From: Chryseobacterium foetidum
Lineage (GTDB): Bacteria > Bacteroidota > Bacteroidia > Flavobacteriales > Weeksellaceae
Direction of reading: 5' to 3'
DNA length: 64,000 bases
Assembly (NCBI RefSeq): GCF_025457425.1
Contig: NZ_JAMXIA010000001.1
Coordinates: 496,001-560,000, forward strand
Position numbers and translations under genes: made by a program. The notes beneath the pieces were generated by a model. That model ran no database searches. It saw nothing but the letters and a program-made list of their open reading frames with translations, and was not told the origin of the DNA. This document shows positions 32,421 through 40,096 of the stretch, piece by piece (the stretch's first letter is position 1; the number at the start of each line of letters is the position of its first letter).

Positions 32421-33500
32421 TTATTTGTTTATCATCACTTTGTTTTGTACCTCAATAGATTCTTCGTGAACAGATTTAAAAATTTTCTCTATAAATTCCG
32501 GAGACATCCCCGTTTCAGTAGCTTTTAGAGTAGCGTATTCCGTAATTTCTTTCCATCTTGCAGGCTGGAAAATGGCAATATCATTCTCCTTTTTCAGTTT
32601 TCCAATTTTTTCAGAAATTTTCATTCGCTGAGAAAGCATTTCGATAATCTGAAAATCCAAATCCGAGATTAAAGTTCTGTGTCTTCCCATTTCGCCTTCA
32701 AATCCTGCAAAATCAGAGTTTCTTACTTTTAGGTTTGTAATTAAATCTGCCAAAACTTCCGGTGTAATCTGTTGTGAAGCATCACTCCAGGCTTCATCAG
32801 GATTGCTGTGTGATTCTATAATCGCTCCCTGGTAACCAACATTTAACGCTTCCTGCGTGATATCTGCCAAACCTATTCTGTTTCCGCAAATGTGAGAAGG
32901 ATCAATTAACATCGGAATATTAGGATATTGACTTTTAAAATCCAAAGCAATCTGCCAGTTCGGATTATTTCTGTACTTCGTCTTTTGGTACGTTGAAAAA
33001 CCTCTGTGAATCACACCCAGATTTTTAATATTTTGACCCAAAAGTCTTTCCAGAGCTCCGATCCACAATGCCAAATCTGGGTTTACAGGATTTTTTACCA
33101 AAACTGTTTTCTCAGTTCCTTTTAAAGCTTCAGCAATTTCCTGTACAGTAAAAGGATTTACTGTCGAACGTGCGCCAATCCAAAGAATATCAACATCAGC
33201 ATCCAAAGCTGCAGCAACGTGATGAGCGTTTGCAACTTCTGTCGCAGTTTTAAAACCATATTCTTCTTTCACTTTTTTCAGCCAGTTGAGACCGATAACT
33301 CCTACCCCTTCAAAGCCGTTTGGTTTGGTGCGTGGCTTCCAGATTCCTGCCCTGAAGATTGGGACATTCACGTTGGTTTCTTTGATACGTCTTGCCGTTT
33401 CCAGCATTTGCGCCTCACTTTCAGCACTGCAGGGTCCTGCTATCATCAGCGGTTGTGATAGATCTTCAATCCAGTTGCTGTTTAAATCTTTAAGTGTCAT
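32421..33500 (-). CDS. Bifunctional 3-deoxy-7-phosphoheptulonate synthase / chorismate mutase
   Basis: 359 aa. Residues about 10-255 are a DAHP synthase of the KDO8P-synthase-like class (MIAGPCSAESEAQM, RAGIWKPRTKPNGFEGVG, GARSTVNPFTVQEIAEAL, VLVKNPVNPD, MLIDPSHICGNR, IIESHSNPDEAWSDASQQI). Residues about 268-355 are an AroQ-type chorismate mutase helix bundle (LISDLDFQIIEMLSQRMKISEKIGKLKKEN). The protein thus serves the first step of the shikimate pathway and the branch to prephenate. A Tyr-rich 47-codon leader lies 140 bp upstream on the same transcript. Confidence 0.95.
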   Translation of the reverse strand: MTLKDLNSNWIEDLSQPLMIAGPCSAESEAQMLETARRIKETNVNVPIFRAGIWKPRTKPNGFEGVGVIGLNWLKKVKEEYGFKTATEVANAHHVAAALDADVDILWIGARSTVNPFTVQEIAEALKGTEKTVLVKNPVNPDLALWIGALERLLGQNIKNLGVIHRGFSTYQKTKYRNNPNWQIALDFKSQYPNIPMLIDPSHICGNRIGLADITQEALNVGYQGAIIESHSNPDEAWSDASQQITPEVLADLITNLKVRNSDFAGFEGEMGRHRTLISDLDFQIIEMLSQRMKISEKIGKLKKENDIAIFQPARWKEITEYATLKATETGMSPEFIEKIFKSVHEESIEVQNKVMINK

Positions 33501-33576
33501 ATTAATTATTTTTTTGTTTTAAATACATGGAAATTCAAATTATAAATGCGTTATAATTCTTTTCGAAATTGCCGTT

Positions 33577-33621
33577 AAAAAAATTTAAGGAAACAAAAAC
33601 TCAGTAGAATAAGTTTTGTTT
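33577..33621 (-). terminator. Weak terminator-like hairpin between leader peptide and DAHP synthase gene
   Basis: On the minus strand AAACAAAACT (33621-33612) pairs with AGTTTTTGTTT (33601-33591, one bulged T), followed 7 nt later by seven T (33583-33577). It starts 18 nt after the leader-peptide stop. AT-rich and weak alone, but placed as an attenuator would be. Confidence 0.4.
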
Positions 33622-33639
33622 TTAGGAAAAGAAATTTAT

Positions 33640-33783
33640 TTAGCTATACCAATAATGACGGTAATAACCATTTAAATTTCTATAATAATTTACTAACAAA
33701 CCAAAATAACCACTGATCATTTCAGCAGCCTGATACCCAAAAGATGAGTGCGAAGACAGAGTTGTAATTGAAAAATTTTTCAT
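33640..33783 (-). CDS. Tyrosine/tryptophan-rich leader peptide upstream of DAHP synthase-chorismate mutase
   Basis: 47-codon frame, ATG 33783 to TAA 33640, between a promoter at the end of dnaX and the aromatic-pathway gene. It begins MKNFSITTLSSHSSFGYQ and ends with NYYRNLNGYYRHYWYS: six Tyr and one Trp in the last 16 residues, eight Tyr overall. Such clustering just before the stop is the signature of ribosome-mediated attenuation (as in pheL and trpL of E. coli). The enriched amino acids are products of the pathway the next gene opens. Peptide and mechanism are inferred from position and composition. Confidence 0.7.
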   Translation of the reverse strand: MKNFSITTLSSHSSFGYQAAEMISGYFGLLVNYYRNLNGYYRHYWYS

Positions 33784-33866
33784 TTAAAATTTTAATAACA
33801 CCTGTAAATCAGTTAATTATGATTTATTTTTTAAATTTACTTATCCCCAGTGAGGAAACAGTTCAA

Positions 33867-33895
33867 CAAATATATAAAATTTAAGTTAAATCAAA
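33867..33895 (-). promoter_or_regulatory. Promoter of the aromatic leader transcript
   Basis: -7 box TATATTTG (33867-33874) with a TTTG at 33892-33895 as possible -33 element, 17-nt spacer. It gives a leader of about 360 nt before the DAHP synthase start, containing the 47-codon peptide. The -33 element overlaps the last codons of dnaX. Confidence 0.5.
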
Positions 33896-35580
33896 CCTCA
33901 TCAAATCGTCTAGATCTTTCAAAAGAGGATTTTTCTCTATAAATTTCTCGTAGATTTTCTTTTTCGTCAGTACTTCCACTTTCAAATTTTCAAAGTCTCT
34001 TTTATATTCGATTTCGATTGAAAAATTATGAACCTTTGTTTTAAAATGATTGAAAAACTCACCGCTGATTTTATCAAACTCAGTCTTCGCAGAATCTGAC
34101 GGAAACAGAACTTCAATTATATTTTCGTCTTTCTTTTTAAGCTTAAAACCTTTTATAGCGTTGAAAACGAAAACATTTTTATTCTGAAGCTGTTTTAAAA
34201 GTAAATTCCACTCAGACTGAAGATCGGTTTCTGTAAAATGATTTTTAGGTAAATCTTCATTTTTAGTAACAACAACTTCTTCCTTCTTTACAGTTTCGGT
34301 TTGATTCATAAAAGAAGAAATACTCAAACCGCCTTTCGAAGCAGGTCGTGACAAAGGTTTTGCAACCTTTTTAGGAACATAAGTTTCCTCTGAAGGAATT
34401 TTTACTTCAGGGATTTCTGTTTTTACTGTTTCAGTTTTCTTTTCGGGAACCGGCTTCTTTATTTCTTGTTTTTCATCAAGAAAAGGTGCCAGTATTAAGA
34501 ACTTTTTTTTTTAAGAACATCTGCTCCACTAGTGAGAGAAGACAGTTGCATCAAAGCGATTTCTACGGTAAGCCTTGGGTTTTTAGAATTTTTGTAATTG
34601 ATGTCTGCATGATTACAGATTTCAATTCCGTTTATCAGCAATTGCGGACTCCAGCTTTTTGACTGTTCTGCAAATTTGGCTTTTGTCTGATCACCAACCT
34701 CAATCAAATCAATAGTTGATGCGTTTTGCGCCATCATCAAATCTCTGAAGTGATTTCCAAGACCTGCAATGAAAGTATGAGAATCAAAACCCTTTTTTAC
34801 AATTTCATTGAAAGACGAAAGTACAGCCGGAATATTATTCTCTTTGGCCAAATCTACAATATTGAGATACTGATCGTAATCTAGAATATTGAGCACTTCA
34901 GCAGCTTTTGCCAAAGTAATATTTTTATGGGAAAAAGTTGACAATCTGTCGAAAATTGATAGCGCATCTCTCAACGCACCATCTGCTTTCTGAGCTATAA
35001 GATAAAGCGCATCATCTTCATATCGAATAGACTCTTTCTCAGCGATTTTTCTTAAATGTTCCTGAATATCAAGAATTGTGATTCTCTTGAAATCGTAAAT
35101 CTGACATCTCGAAAGAATCGTAGGAATAATCTTATGCTTTTCTGTAGTTGCCAAAATGAAAATGGCGTGAGCAGGCGGTTCTTCAAGAGTTTTAAGAAAG
35201 GCATTAAATGCTGCAGAAGACAACATGTGAACCTCATCAATAATATACACCTTGTATTTACCAACCTGTGGCGCATATCTCACCTGATCAATCAGTTCAC
35301 GGATATCGTCTACAGAGTTATTTGAAGCGGCATCAAGCTCATAAATATTATAAGCAAAACCATCTTCAGAAACAGAACCGTCTTTTTCATTGATTTTGCG
35401 GGCAAGAATTCTGGCACAGGTCGTTTTACCCACACCTCTTGGCCCACAAAACAACAAAGCCTGAGCAAGCTGATTTTCTTCAATAGCATGTTCTAAAGTA
35501 TCTGTAATGTGAGACTGCCCAACTACAGTGTCAAACTGCTGCGGACGGTATTTTCTTGCAGATACTATAAAATTTTCCAT
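33881..35580 (-). CDS. dnaX: DNA polymerase III subunit tau, by -1 slip at an A10 tract
   Basis: If reading slips by -1 in the ten A at 34512-34503 (coding strand), the frame continues without stop for 207 more codons to 33881, giving about 566 aa. The extra C-terminal part has a Glu/Lys/Pro/Thr-rich linker (FLDEKQEIKKPVPEKKTETV) and then the tau-type terminal domain (TETDLQSEWNLLLKQLQNKN ... LDDLMRFDLT), expected to contact the polymerase core and helicase. Total size suits flavobacterial tau. A homopolymer sequencing error would give the same picture and cannot be excluded here. Confidence 0.75.
34495..35580 (-). CDS. dnaX: DNA polymerase III subunit gamma (unslipped dnaX product)
   Basis: 361-aa clamp-loader ATPase. 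Walker A GPRGVGKT (46-53), Walker B/sensor DEVHMLSSAAFNAFLKTLEEPPAHAIFILATTEKHKIIPTILSRC, domain III from about 245. Without slippage the frame ends 2 codons after the A10 tract (KKKSS stop), just after domain III, where gamma ends in other bacteria. The zinc module seen in E. coli gamma/tau (four Cys between Walker A and the DAAS motif) is absent: only INEKDGSVSEDGFAYNIYELDAASNN remains. Confidence 0.85.
   Translation of the reverse strand: MENFIVSARKYRPQQFDTVVGQSHITDTLEHAIEENQLAQALLFCGPRGVGKTTCARILARKINEKDGSVSEDGFAYNIYELDAASNNSVDDIRELIDQVRYAPQVGKYKVYIIDEVHMLSSAAFNAFLKTLEEPPAHAIFILATTEKHKIIPTILSRCQIYDFKRITILDIQEHLRKIAEKESIRYEDDALYLIAQKADGALRDALSIFDRLSTFSHKNITLAKAAEVLNILDYDQYLNIVDLAKENNIPAVLSSFNEIVKKGFDSHTFIAGLGNHFRDLMMAQNASTIDLIEVGDQTKAKFAEQSKSWSPQLLINGIEICNHADINYKNSKNPRLTVEIALMQLSSLTSGADVLKKKSS
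34503..34512 (-). other. dnaX slippery site, ten consecutive A on the coding strand
   Basis: Coding strand reads CTT, ten A, GTTCTTAA. In frame 0 the stop follows two codons later; after -1 ribosomal slip or insertion of one extra A by RNA polymerase the tau frame opens. E. coli uses A AAA AAG for ribosomal shifting and Thermus thermophilus uses an A9 tract for transcriptional slippage in the same gene. Confidence 0.7.
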
Positions 35581-35642
35581 TGCCCAAAAGTAAGAATAAT
35601 TGTTTAAATCTGAAAATATAATACCTCAGATTTTTAAACAGA

Positions 35643-35675
35643 AAAGTAAATCTTCAGTGACGAAGATTTACTTTT
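35643..35675 (-). terminator. Terminator overlapping the TetR stop codon
   Basis: AAAAGTAAATCTTC (35642-35655) and GAAGATTTACTTTT (35662-35675) form a 14-bp stem. One arm includes the last codons of the TetR gene. Confidence 0.6.
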
Positions 35676-36306
35676 TTCCCGCTTTTTTAGAATAGGCGTA
35701 ATCAATCATTTCTTCAATAGCACCTTCAATTTCTTTTCTTCCGTTTTCAGATTTAAGATCAATTCCGCAGAAGGTAGTTCCGTTGTAGGCTGTATAAAGA
35801 TTTAAGTGATAAATTCCTGCAATCATTAAGGCAGTCATGGCGCGGTATCTAGTAGAATCGTCGCCAAAATGTGGATCTGTAATATTTTTGAAGAGTTCCT
35901 CACCTATAACTTCTCTTTCATCCATAACTTTTTTAAGGACTGGTCTGCTTTCTGACAGTTCCCAAATTAAGATTTTCTGAAGTTCTTTATTCTTTTTAAG
36001 ATTTTCAAACTGGTTCAAAATTGCCATTTTAGACATTTCTTTTCCACCGTCTGAAAGATCTGCATCTCTCTCTCCGTTAAAATTGCTCCAATAATCCTGC
36101 GACTTAATATATTCGTCAATCAGTTTATCTGTACTTCCAAAATATTCATAGATAAGTTTCTTGTCGTAACCTGCGACAGCAGCGATCTTACTTACCATTA
36201 AACCTGAATACCCTTTGGTTTTTAAAATTTTTCCTACAGCTCCCAGGAGCTTTTGTTTAGTCTTTTCCTTATCGCGGATCGGACCCTGTACTACTTTTCT
36301 TGGCAT
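35668..36306 (-). CDS. TetR/AcrR family transcriptional regulator
   Basis: 212 aa. Residues about 15-65 are the TetR HTH (KLLGAVGKILKTKGYSGLMVSKIAAVAGYDKKLIYEYFGSTDKLIDEYI); the rest is a helical ligand-binding domain without recognisable ligand. The basic N-terminus (MPRKVVQGPIRDKEKTKQ) is typical. Transcribed divergently from the carotenoid operon, 555 bp apart, so it may control that operon or itself. A palindrome ATGCA-ATG-TGCAT lies 16 bp upstream of its start. Confidence 0.9.
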   Translation of the reverse strand: MPRKVVQGPIRDKEKTKQKLLGAVGKILKTKGYSGLMVSKIAAVAGYDKKLIYEYFGSTDKLIDEYIKSQDYWSNFNGERDADLSDGGKEMSKMAILNQFENLKKNKELQKILIWELSESRPVLKKVMDEREVIGEELFKNITDPHFGDDSTRYRAMTALMIAGIYHLNLYTAYNGTTFCGIDLKSENGRKEIEGAIEEMIDYAYSKKAGKK

Positions 36307-36321
36307 TTTTGTTTATTATTT

Positions 36322-36334
36322 ATGCAATGTGCAT
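36322..36334. promoter_or_regulatory. Palindrome near the TetR start, possible autoregulatory operator
   Basis: ATGCA (36322-36326), ATG centre, TGCAT (36330-36334). It lies just upstream of the TetR start codon next to a TATCTTTA sequence that could act as -7 box. Confidence 0.3.
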
Positions 36335-36809
36335 TTTTGTTTACCGATAAAGATACGTTTTACCATATCATTCATTCTGCTGCATTTTGAGCATAATAAT
36401 TTTAAATTCTGTACTTGCGTTTTTTAGATATAGCTTCTTGCTCTTAAATCTCACATTTGAAAAATCATAACCTTTAAAAATCAAACTGCTTTGAGTTAAA
36501 TTTTAAACAAGAGTTTAGTAATTTTCTCATTTTAATTGTTTTCTGTTCTGTAAAAGAAATTTGAAATTACCAAAAAAATAATCCTCCATCGATAAGTACG
36601 TCAATTAAATTATATTTTTTAAGTTAAAAAACTAATAAAATTTGTGAGGTTTGGTTTAGTGTTCTATCCAAAATCTGTTCCAAGTTATCATGTGAAACAC
36701 TGAATATCGTTTTGTAAAGATATAAAATTCTTAAATGCGTGATCACTTTTTTAAGAAAATTTTACCGTTATACCACATTTTTTTTCAAAACTATGATTAA
36801 TAAATGATT

Positions 36810-36825
36810 TTGGCAGATATATTGA
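36810..36825 (+). promoter_or_regulatory. Sigma-54-like site upstream of crtI
   Basis: TTGGCAG, spacer ATATA, then TTGA: mismatches to TGGCAC-N5-TTGC at the last C of each half. Expected start near 36836, 26 bp before the crtI ATG. A housekeeping alternative exists: TTG (36810-36812), 18-nt spacer, TAAAATTA (36831), a poor -7 box. Confidence 0.4.
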
Positions 36826-36861
36826 AGTTGTAAAATTAACCCGAAAATTCAAAAATTAATT

Positions 36862-38325
36862 ATGAAACGTAAAATTGCCGTCATTGGCTCCGGCTTTTCA
36901 GGCCTTTCTGCTGCTTCGTATGCTGCAAAAGAAGGTCATGAAGTTCATATCTTCGAAAAAAACAATTCTTATGGCGGCCGGGCAAGGCAATTTGTTACAG
37001 AAAACGGTTTTGTATTTGACATGGGACCCAGCTGGTATTGGATGCCGGATATTTTCGATTCTTATTTTGCTGAATTTGGCAAAAAAACCTCCGACTTCTA
37101 CGAACTCATATCATTGAATCCTCAGTTTGAAATGGTTTTTTCTGATGACAATCTGAATCTGCCTGAAAATTTTACAGAGATGAAAGATTTATTTGAGTCC
37201 ATTGAATCCGGAGCTGCCTACAACCTTGAAAAATTCATGCAGGATGCAAAGTATAAATATGAGGTCGGAATGAAAGACTTTGTAACAAAACCGTGTTTTT
37301 CATGGACTGAATTCTTTTCATTAAAAATTTTAAAAAGTGCTGTAAAGCTTGATCTTCTCTCCAATTTCAGAAGTTTTGTCGGAAAATATTTTAAAGATCA
37401 TAAACTCCGAACTTTAATGGAATTTCCTGTAATTTTTCTTGGTGCTTCACCTGAAAATATTCCTGCACTTTACAGCCTGATGAATTATGGTGGATACAGA
37501 CTGGGAACCTTTTATCCTATGGGTGGCTTTTACAAAATTATTGAAGGAATGATGAGTATCTGCAACGATTTGGGTGTACAGTTTCATAACAATGCTGCGG
37601 TGGATAAAATAATAAGTGACAACGGAAAGGTGAGATCAATTCTGGTGAACGGCGAAACAATTGAATTTGATTCTGTGATTGCTTCATGCGATTATCATCA
37701 TACAGAAACAAAACTTCTTACAGAACAGGAAAAAAATTACAAAGAAGATTACTGGAAATCAAAAACCTTCGCTCCCTCATGCCTCATTTTTTATCTTGGA
37801 ATTAATGAAAAGATCAAAATAAAACACCATACTCTGTTTTTCGAAAACGATTTGGATCTTCACACCAGTGAAATTTACAGTGACAAAAAATGGCCGTCAA
37901 AGCCTTTATTCTACGTATGCAGTCCGTCACAGACCGATGCTTCAGTTGCTCCGGAAGGTTGCGAAAATCTATTTTTACTCATGCCGATCGCAACCGGAAT
38001 TGATGATTCTGAAGAAATGAGACAAAAATATTTTGCTCAGATGATAGAAAGGATTGAAAAACACACCGGCACGGAAAATTTAGATGAAAAAATAATCTAT
38101 CAGAAAAGTTTTTGTTTAAATGACTTTAAGGAAGATTACAACGCCTACGAAGGAAATGCCTACGGTCTCGCCAATACATTGAGCCAAACTGCCGTTTTGA
38201 AACCTTCACTCAAAAATAAGAAAATAAAAAATCTGTACTATACCGGCCAGCTTACTGTTCCGGGTCCGGGAGTTCCGCCCTCGATTATTTCAGGAAAAAT
38301 TGCAGCACATCAAGCCACCCTTTAA
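36862..38325 (+). CDS. crtI: Phytoene desaturase (CrtI family)
   Basis: 487-aa FAD-dependent membrane-associated desaturase that turns phytoene into lycopene. N-terminal dinucleotide fold AVIGSGFSGLSAASYAAKEGHEVHIFEKNNSYGGRARQF (5-43); substrate segments FDMGPSWYWMP and YPMGGFYKIIEGM; C-terminal FAD motif NLYYTGQLTVPGPGVPPSIISGKIAA (about 458-483). First gene of a run of six closely packed plus-strand genes; crtB begins 9 bp after its stop. Confidence 0.95.
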   Translation: MKRKIAVIGSGFSGLSAASYAAKEGHEVHIFEKNNSYGGRARQFVTENGFVFDMGPSWYWMPDIFDSYFAEFGKKTSDFYELISLNPQFEMVFSDDNLNLPENFTEMKDLFESIESGAAYNLEKFMQDAKYKYEVGMKDFVTKPCFSWTEFFSLKILKSAVKLDLLSNFRSFVGKYFKDHKLRTLMEFPVIFLGASPENIPALYSLMNYGGYRLGTFYPMGGFYKIIEGMMSICNDLGVQFHNNAAVDKIISDNGKVRSILVNGETIEFDSVIASCDYHHTETKLLTEQEKNYKEDYWKSKTFAPSCLIFYLGINEKIKIKHHTLFFENDLDLHTSEIYSDKKWPSKPLFYVCSPSQTDASVAPEGCENLFLLMPIATGIDDSEEMRQKYFAQMIERIEKHTGTENLDEKIIYQKSFCLNDFKEDYNAYEGNAYGLANTLSQTAVLKPSLKNKKIKNLYYTGQLTVPGPGVPPSIISGKIAAHQATL

Positions 38326-38334
38326 TATAAAGTT

Positions 38335-39171
38335 ATGAAACAAAAATTTGATGACCTTTCTTTTAAGATCAGTAAACAGACCACACAGCAATACAGTACC
38401 AGCTTCTCACTGGGAATTTTAGCTCTTTCCCCTAAAATAAGAAACGCAATTTATGCAATCTACGGCTACGTAAGGCTGGCCGATGAAATTGTAGACAGTT
38501 TTCATGGCTACGATAAAAATATTCTGCTCAACAGATTCAAGGTGCAAACCGAGGAAGCTCTTGCGGAAGGAATTTCATTAAATCCAATCATGCAGGCATT
38601 TCAGGAGACTGTTTTAAAGTATAAAATTGAACACCGACTGATCTACCAGTTTCTGAGAAGTATGGAAATGGATCTTCAGAAAATCGATTATAATTCTGAA
38701 CTTTACGACGAATACATTTTAGGCTCTGCGGAAGTGGTTGGCCTGATGTGTCTTCATGTGTTTGTAAATGGTGATCAGGTAGCTTTTGACAAGCTAAAAC
38801 CATTTGCCATGAAGCTTGGATCTGCATTTCAGAAAGTGAATTTCCTGAGAGATATGAATGACGATTTTGAAATTTTGGGACGAACCTATTTCCCGGGAGT
38901 CAATATTCTCAACTTTGATGTTGAAGAGAAAAAGCAGATCGAAAAAGACATTGAAGAAGAGTTCAGGCTGGCACTGGAAGGCATTAAAATGCTTCCGAAA
39001 ACTTCAAAATTCGGAGTGTATCTGGCTTACAGATATTACATTTCGTTGTTTAATAAAATAAGAAGAACGCCTGCCACAGCAATTCTGAAGAAAAGAATAA
39101 GAATTTCCAACGGAAGAAAAATTTCGGTGATGATGAGCAGTTACGTACAGTATAAAATTGCTTTTATTTAA
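38335..39171 (+). CDS. crtB: Phytoene synthase
   Basis: 278-aa trans-isoprenyl diphosphate synthase condensing two geranylgeranyl diphosphates to phytoene. Both Asp-rich motifs are present: YVRLADEIVDSFHGYD (about 45-60) and VNFLRDMNDDFEILGRTYFP (about 168-187). YSTSFSLGILALSPKIRNAIYAIYG at the start is typical of CrtB rather than squalene synthase. It lies between crtI and an SRPBCC protein, 8 bp from the latter. Confidence 0.95.
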   Translation: MKQKFDDLSFKISKQTTQQYSTSFSLGILALSPKIRNAIYAIYGYVRLADEIVDSFHGYDKNILLNRFKVQTEEALAEGISLNPIMQAFQETVLKYKIEHRLIYQFLRSMEMDLQKIDYNSELYDEYILGSAEVVGLMCLHVFVNGDQVAFDKLKPFAMKLGSAFQKVNFLRDMNDDFEILGRTYFPGVNILNFDVEEKKQIEKDIEEEFRLALEGIKMLPKTSKFGVYLAYRYYISLFNKIRRTPATAILKKRIRISNGRKISVMMSSYVQYKIAFI

Positions 39172-39179
39172 ACTAAACT

Positions 39180-39641
39180 ATGGTTCACACACTCAAACGC
39201 ACACAACAGCTTCACTGTGATATTTCTACTGCGTGGAAATTTTTCTCTGCTGCAAAAAACCTTTCTGAGATAACGCCCGATGATATGAATTTCATCGTCC
39301 TAACTAACGTGGAAAATCAGGAAATCTACGAAGGAATGCTGATCGATTATTATGTTTCACCACTTTTTGGCGTCAAACTTAAATGGCAGACAGAAATTAC
39401 TCAGGTTGATAAAGAAAAAAGCTTTACCGATTTTCAGAAAAAAGGGCCATTTAAACTCTGGAATCATCATCATGAATTCGTACCAAATGCAGAAGGCGTT
39501 TTAATGACAGATATTGTGACTTACGAACTTCCTTTAGGTTTTTTAGGTGAAACTGCCCATAAAATCATGGTGAAAAGCAAACTTGAAAATATTTTCAACT
39601 ACCGCTACAAAATTCTTGAAACAAAATTTAATCAAAGATGA
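39180..39641 (+). CDS. SRPBCC (START-fold) family protein in the carotenoid operon
   Basis: 153-aa protein of the SRPBCC/polyketide-cyclase-like superfamily, which forms a deep hydrophobic pocket. Motifs: HTLKRTQQLHCDISTAWKFFSAAKNLSEITP at the start, and FKLWNHHHEFVPNAEGVLMTDIVTYELPLGFLG in the middle. Function unknown; a carotenoid- or isoprenoid-binding role is plausible since it lies between crtB and crtZ and its stop overlaps the crtZ start by 4 bp. Confidence 0.85.
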   Translation: MVHTLKRTQQLHCDISTAWKFFSAAKNLSEITPDDMNFIVLTNVENQEIYEGMLIDYYVSPLFGVKLKWQTEITQVDKEKSFTDFQKKGPFKLWNHHHEFVPNAEGVLMTDIVTYELPLGFLGETAHKIMVKSKLENIFNYRYKILETKFNQR

Positions 39642-40096
39642 ATTTTTTAATTGTCATCATCACATTTTTCACAATGGAAGGACTCACGTGGTGCATTCAT
39701 AAGTATGTGATGCACGGTTTCATGTGGTTTCTTCACAGAGATCATCATGATCATTCCAACGAAGGACATATTGAGTGTAATGATTATTTCTTTTTAATTT
39801 TTGCAATTCCGACGATTGTTCTGATGTATTTCGGAACCATTAACGGATTTAATGAATATTTCTATGTCGCTTTGGGAATCACGCTTTACGGAATGTCGTA
39901 CTTTTTCGTACACGACATCTTTATTCATCAACGTTTTAAGATTTTACGAAATACACAGAACCCTTATCTTCTTGCGATCAGAAGAGCTCACAAGCAACAT
40001 CATAAACACACAGGAAAGGAGCACGGCGAATGCTTTGGTTTTTTGTGGGTTCCTGTTAAATACTTTAAAATGTTTTTTAAAAAAGATAAAAAATGA
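39638..40096 (+). CDS. crtZ: Beta-carotene hydroxylase (CrtZ, fatty-acid-hydroxylase superfamily)
   Basis: 152-aa membrane di-iron hydroxylase that adds 3- and 3'-hydroxyls to beta-carotene to give zeaxanthin. Histidine clusters are intact: HKYVMHGFMWFLHRDHHDHS (about 21-40) and HDIFIHQRF ... RAHKQHHKH (about 92-130). Four hydrophobic segments. It overlaps both the upstream SRPBCC gene and the downstream cyclase gene by 4 bp (ATGA). Confidence 0.93.
   Translation: MNFLIVIITFFTMEGLTWCIHKYVMHGFMWFLHRDHHDHSNEGHIECNDYFFLIFAIPTIVLMYFGTINGFNEYFYVALGITLYGMSYFFVHDIFIHQRFKILRNTQNPYLLAIRRAHKQHHKHTGKEHGECFGFLWVPVKYFKMFFKKDKK

Larger units (their letters stand above)
36307..36861. other. 555-bp AT-rich divergent intergenic region
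   Basis: Between the TetR gene and crtI I see no convincing coding frame or stable RNA. It holds the TetR-side palindrome (36322-36334) and the sigma-54-like site (36810-36825) near crtI. The middle 400 bp are featureless AT-rich sequence. Confidence 0.6.

Noticed and set aside
33881..34354. Separate gene downstream of dnaX
   Set aside because: The frame has no ATG at its start and is open back to the A10 tract of dnaX; it is the tau C-terminal part reached by a -1 slip.
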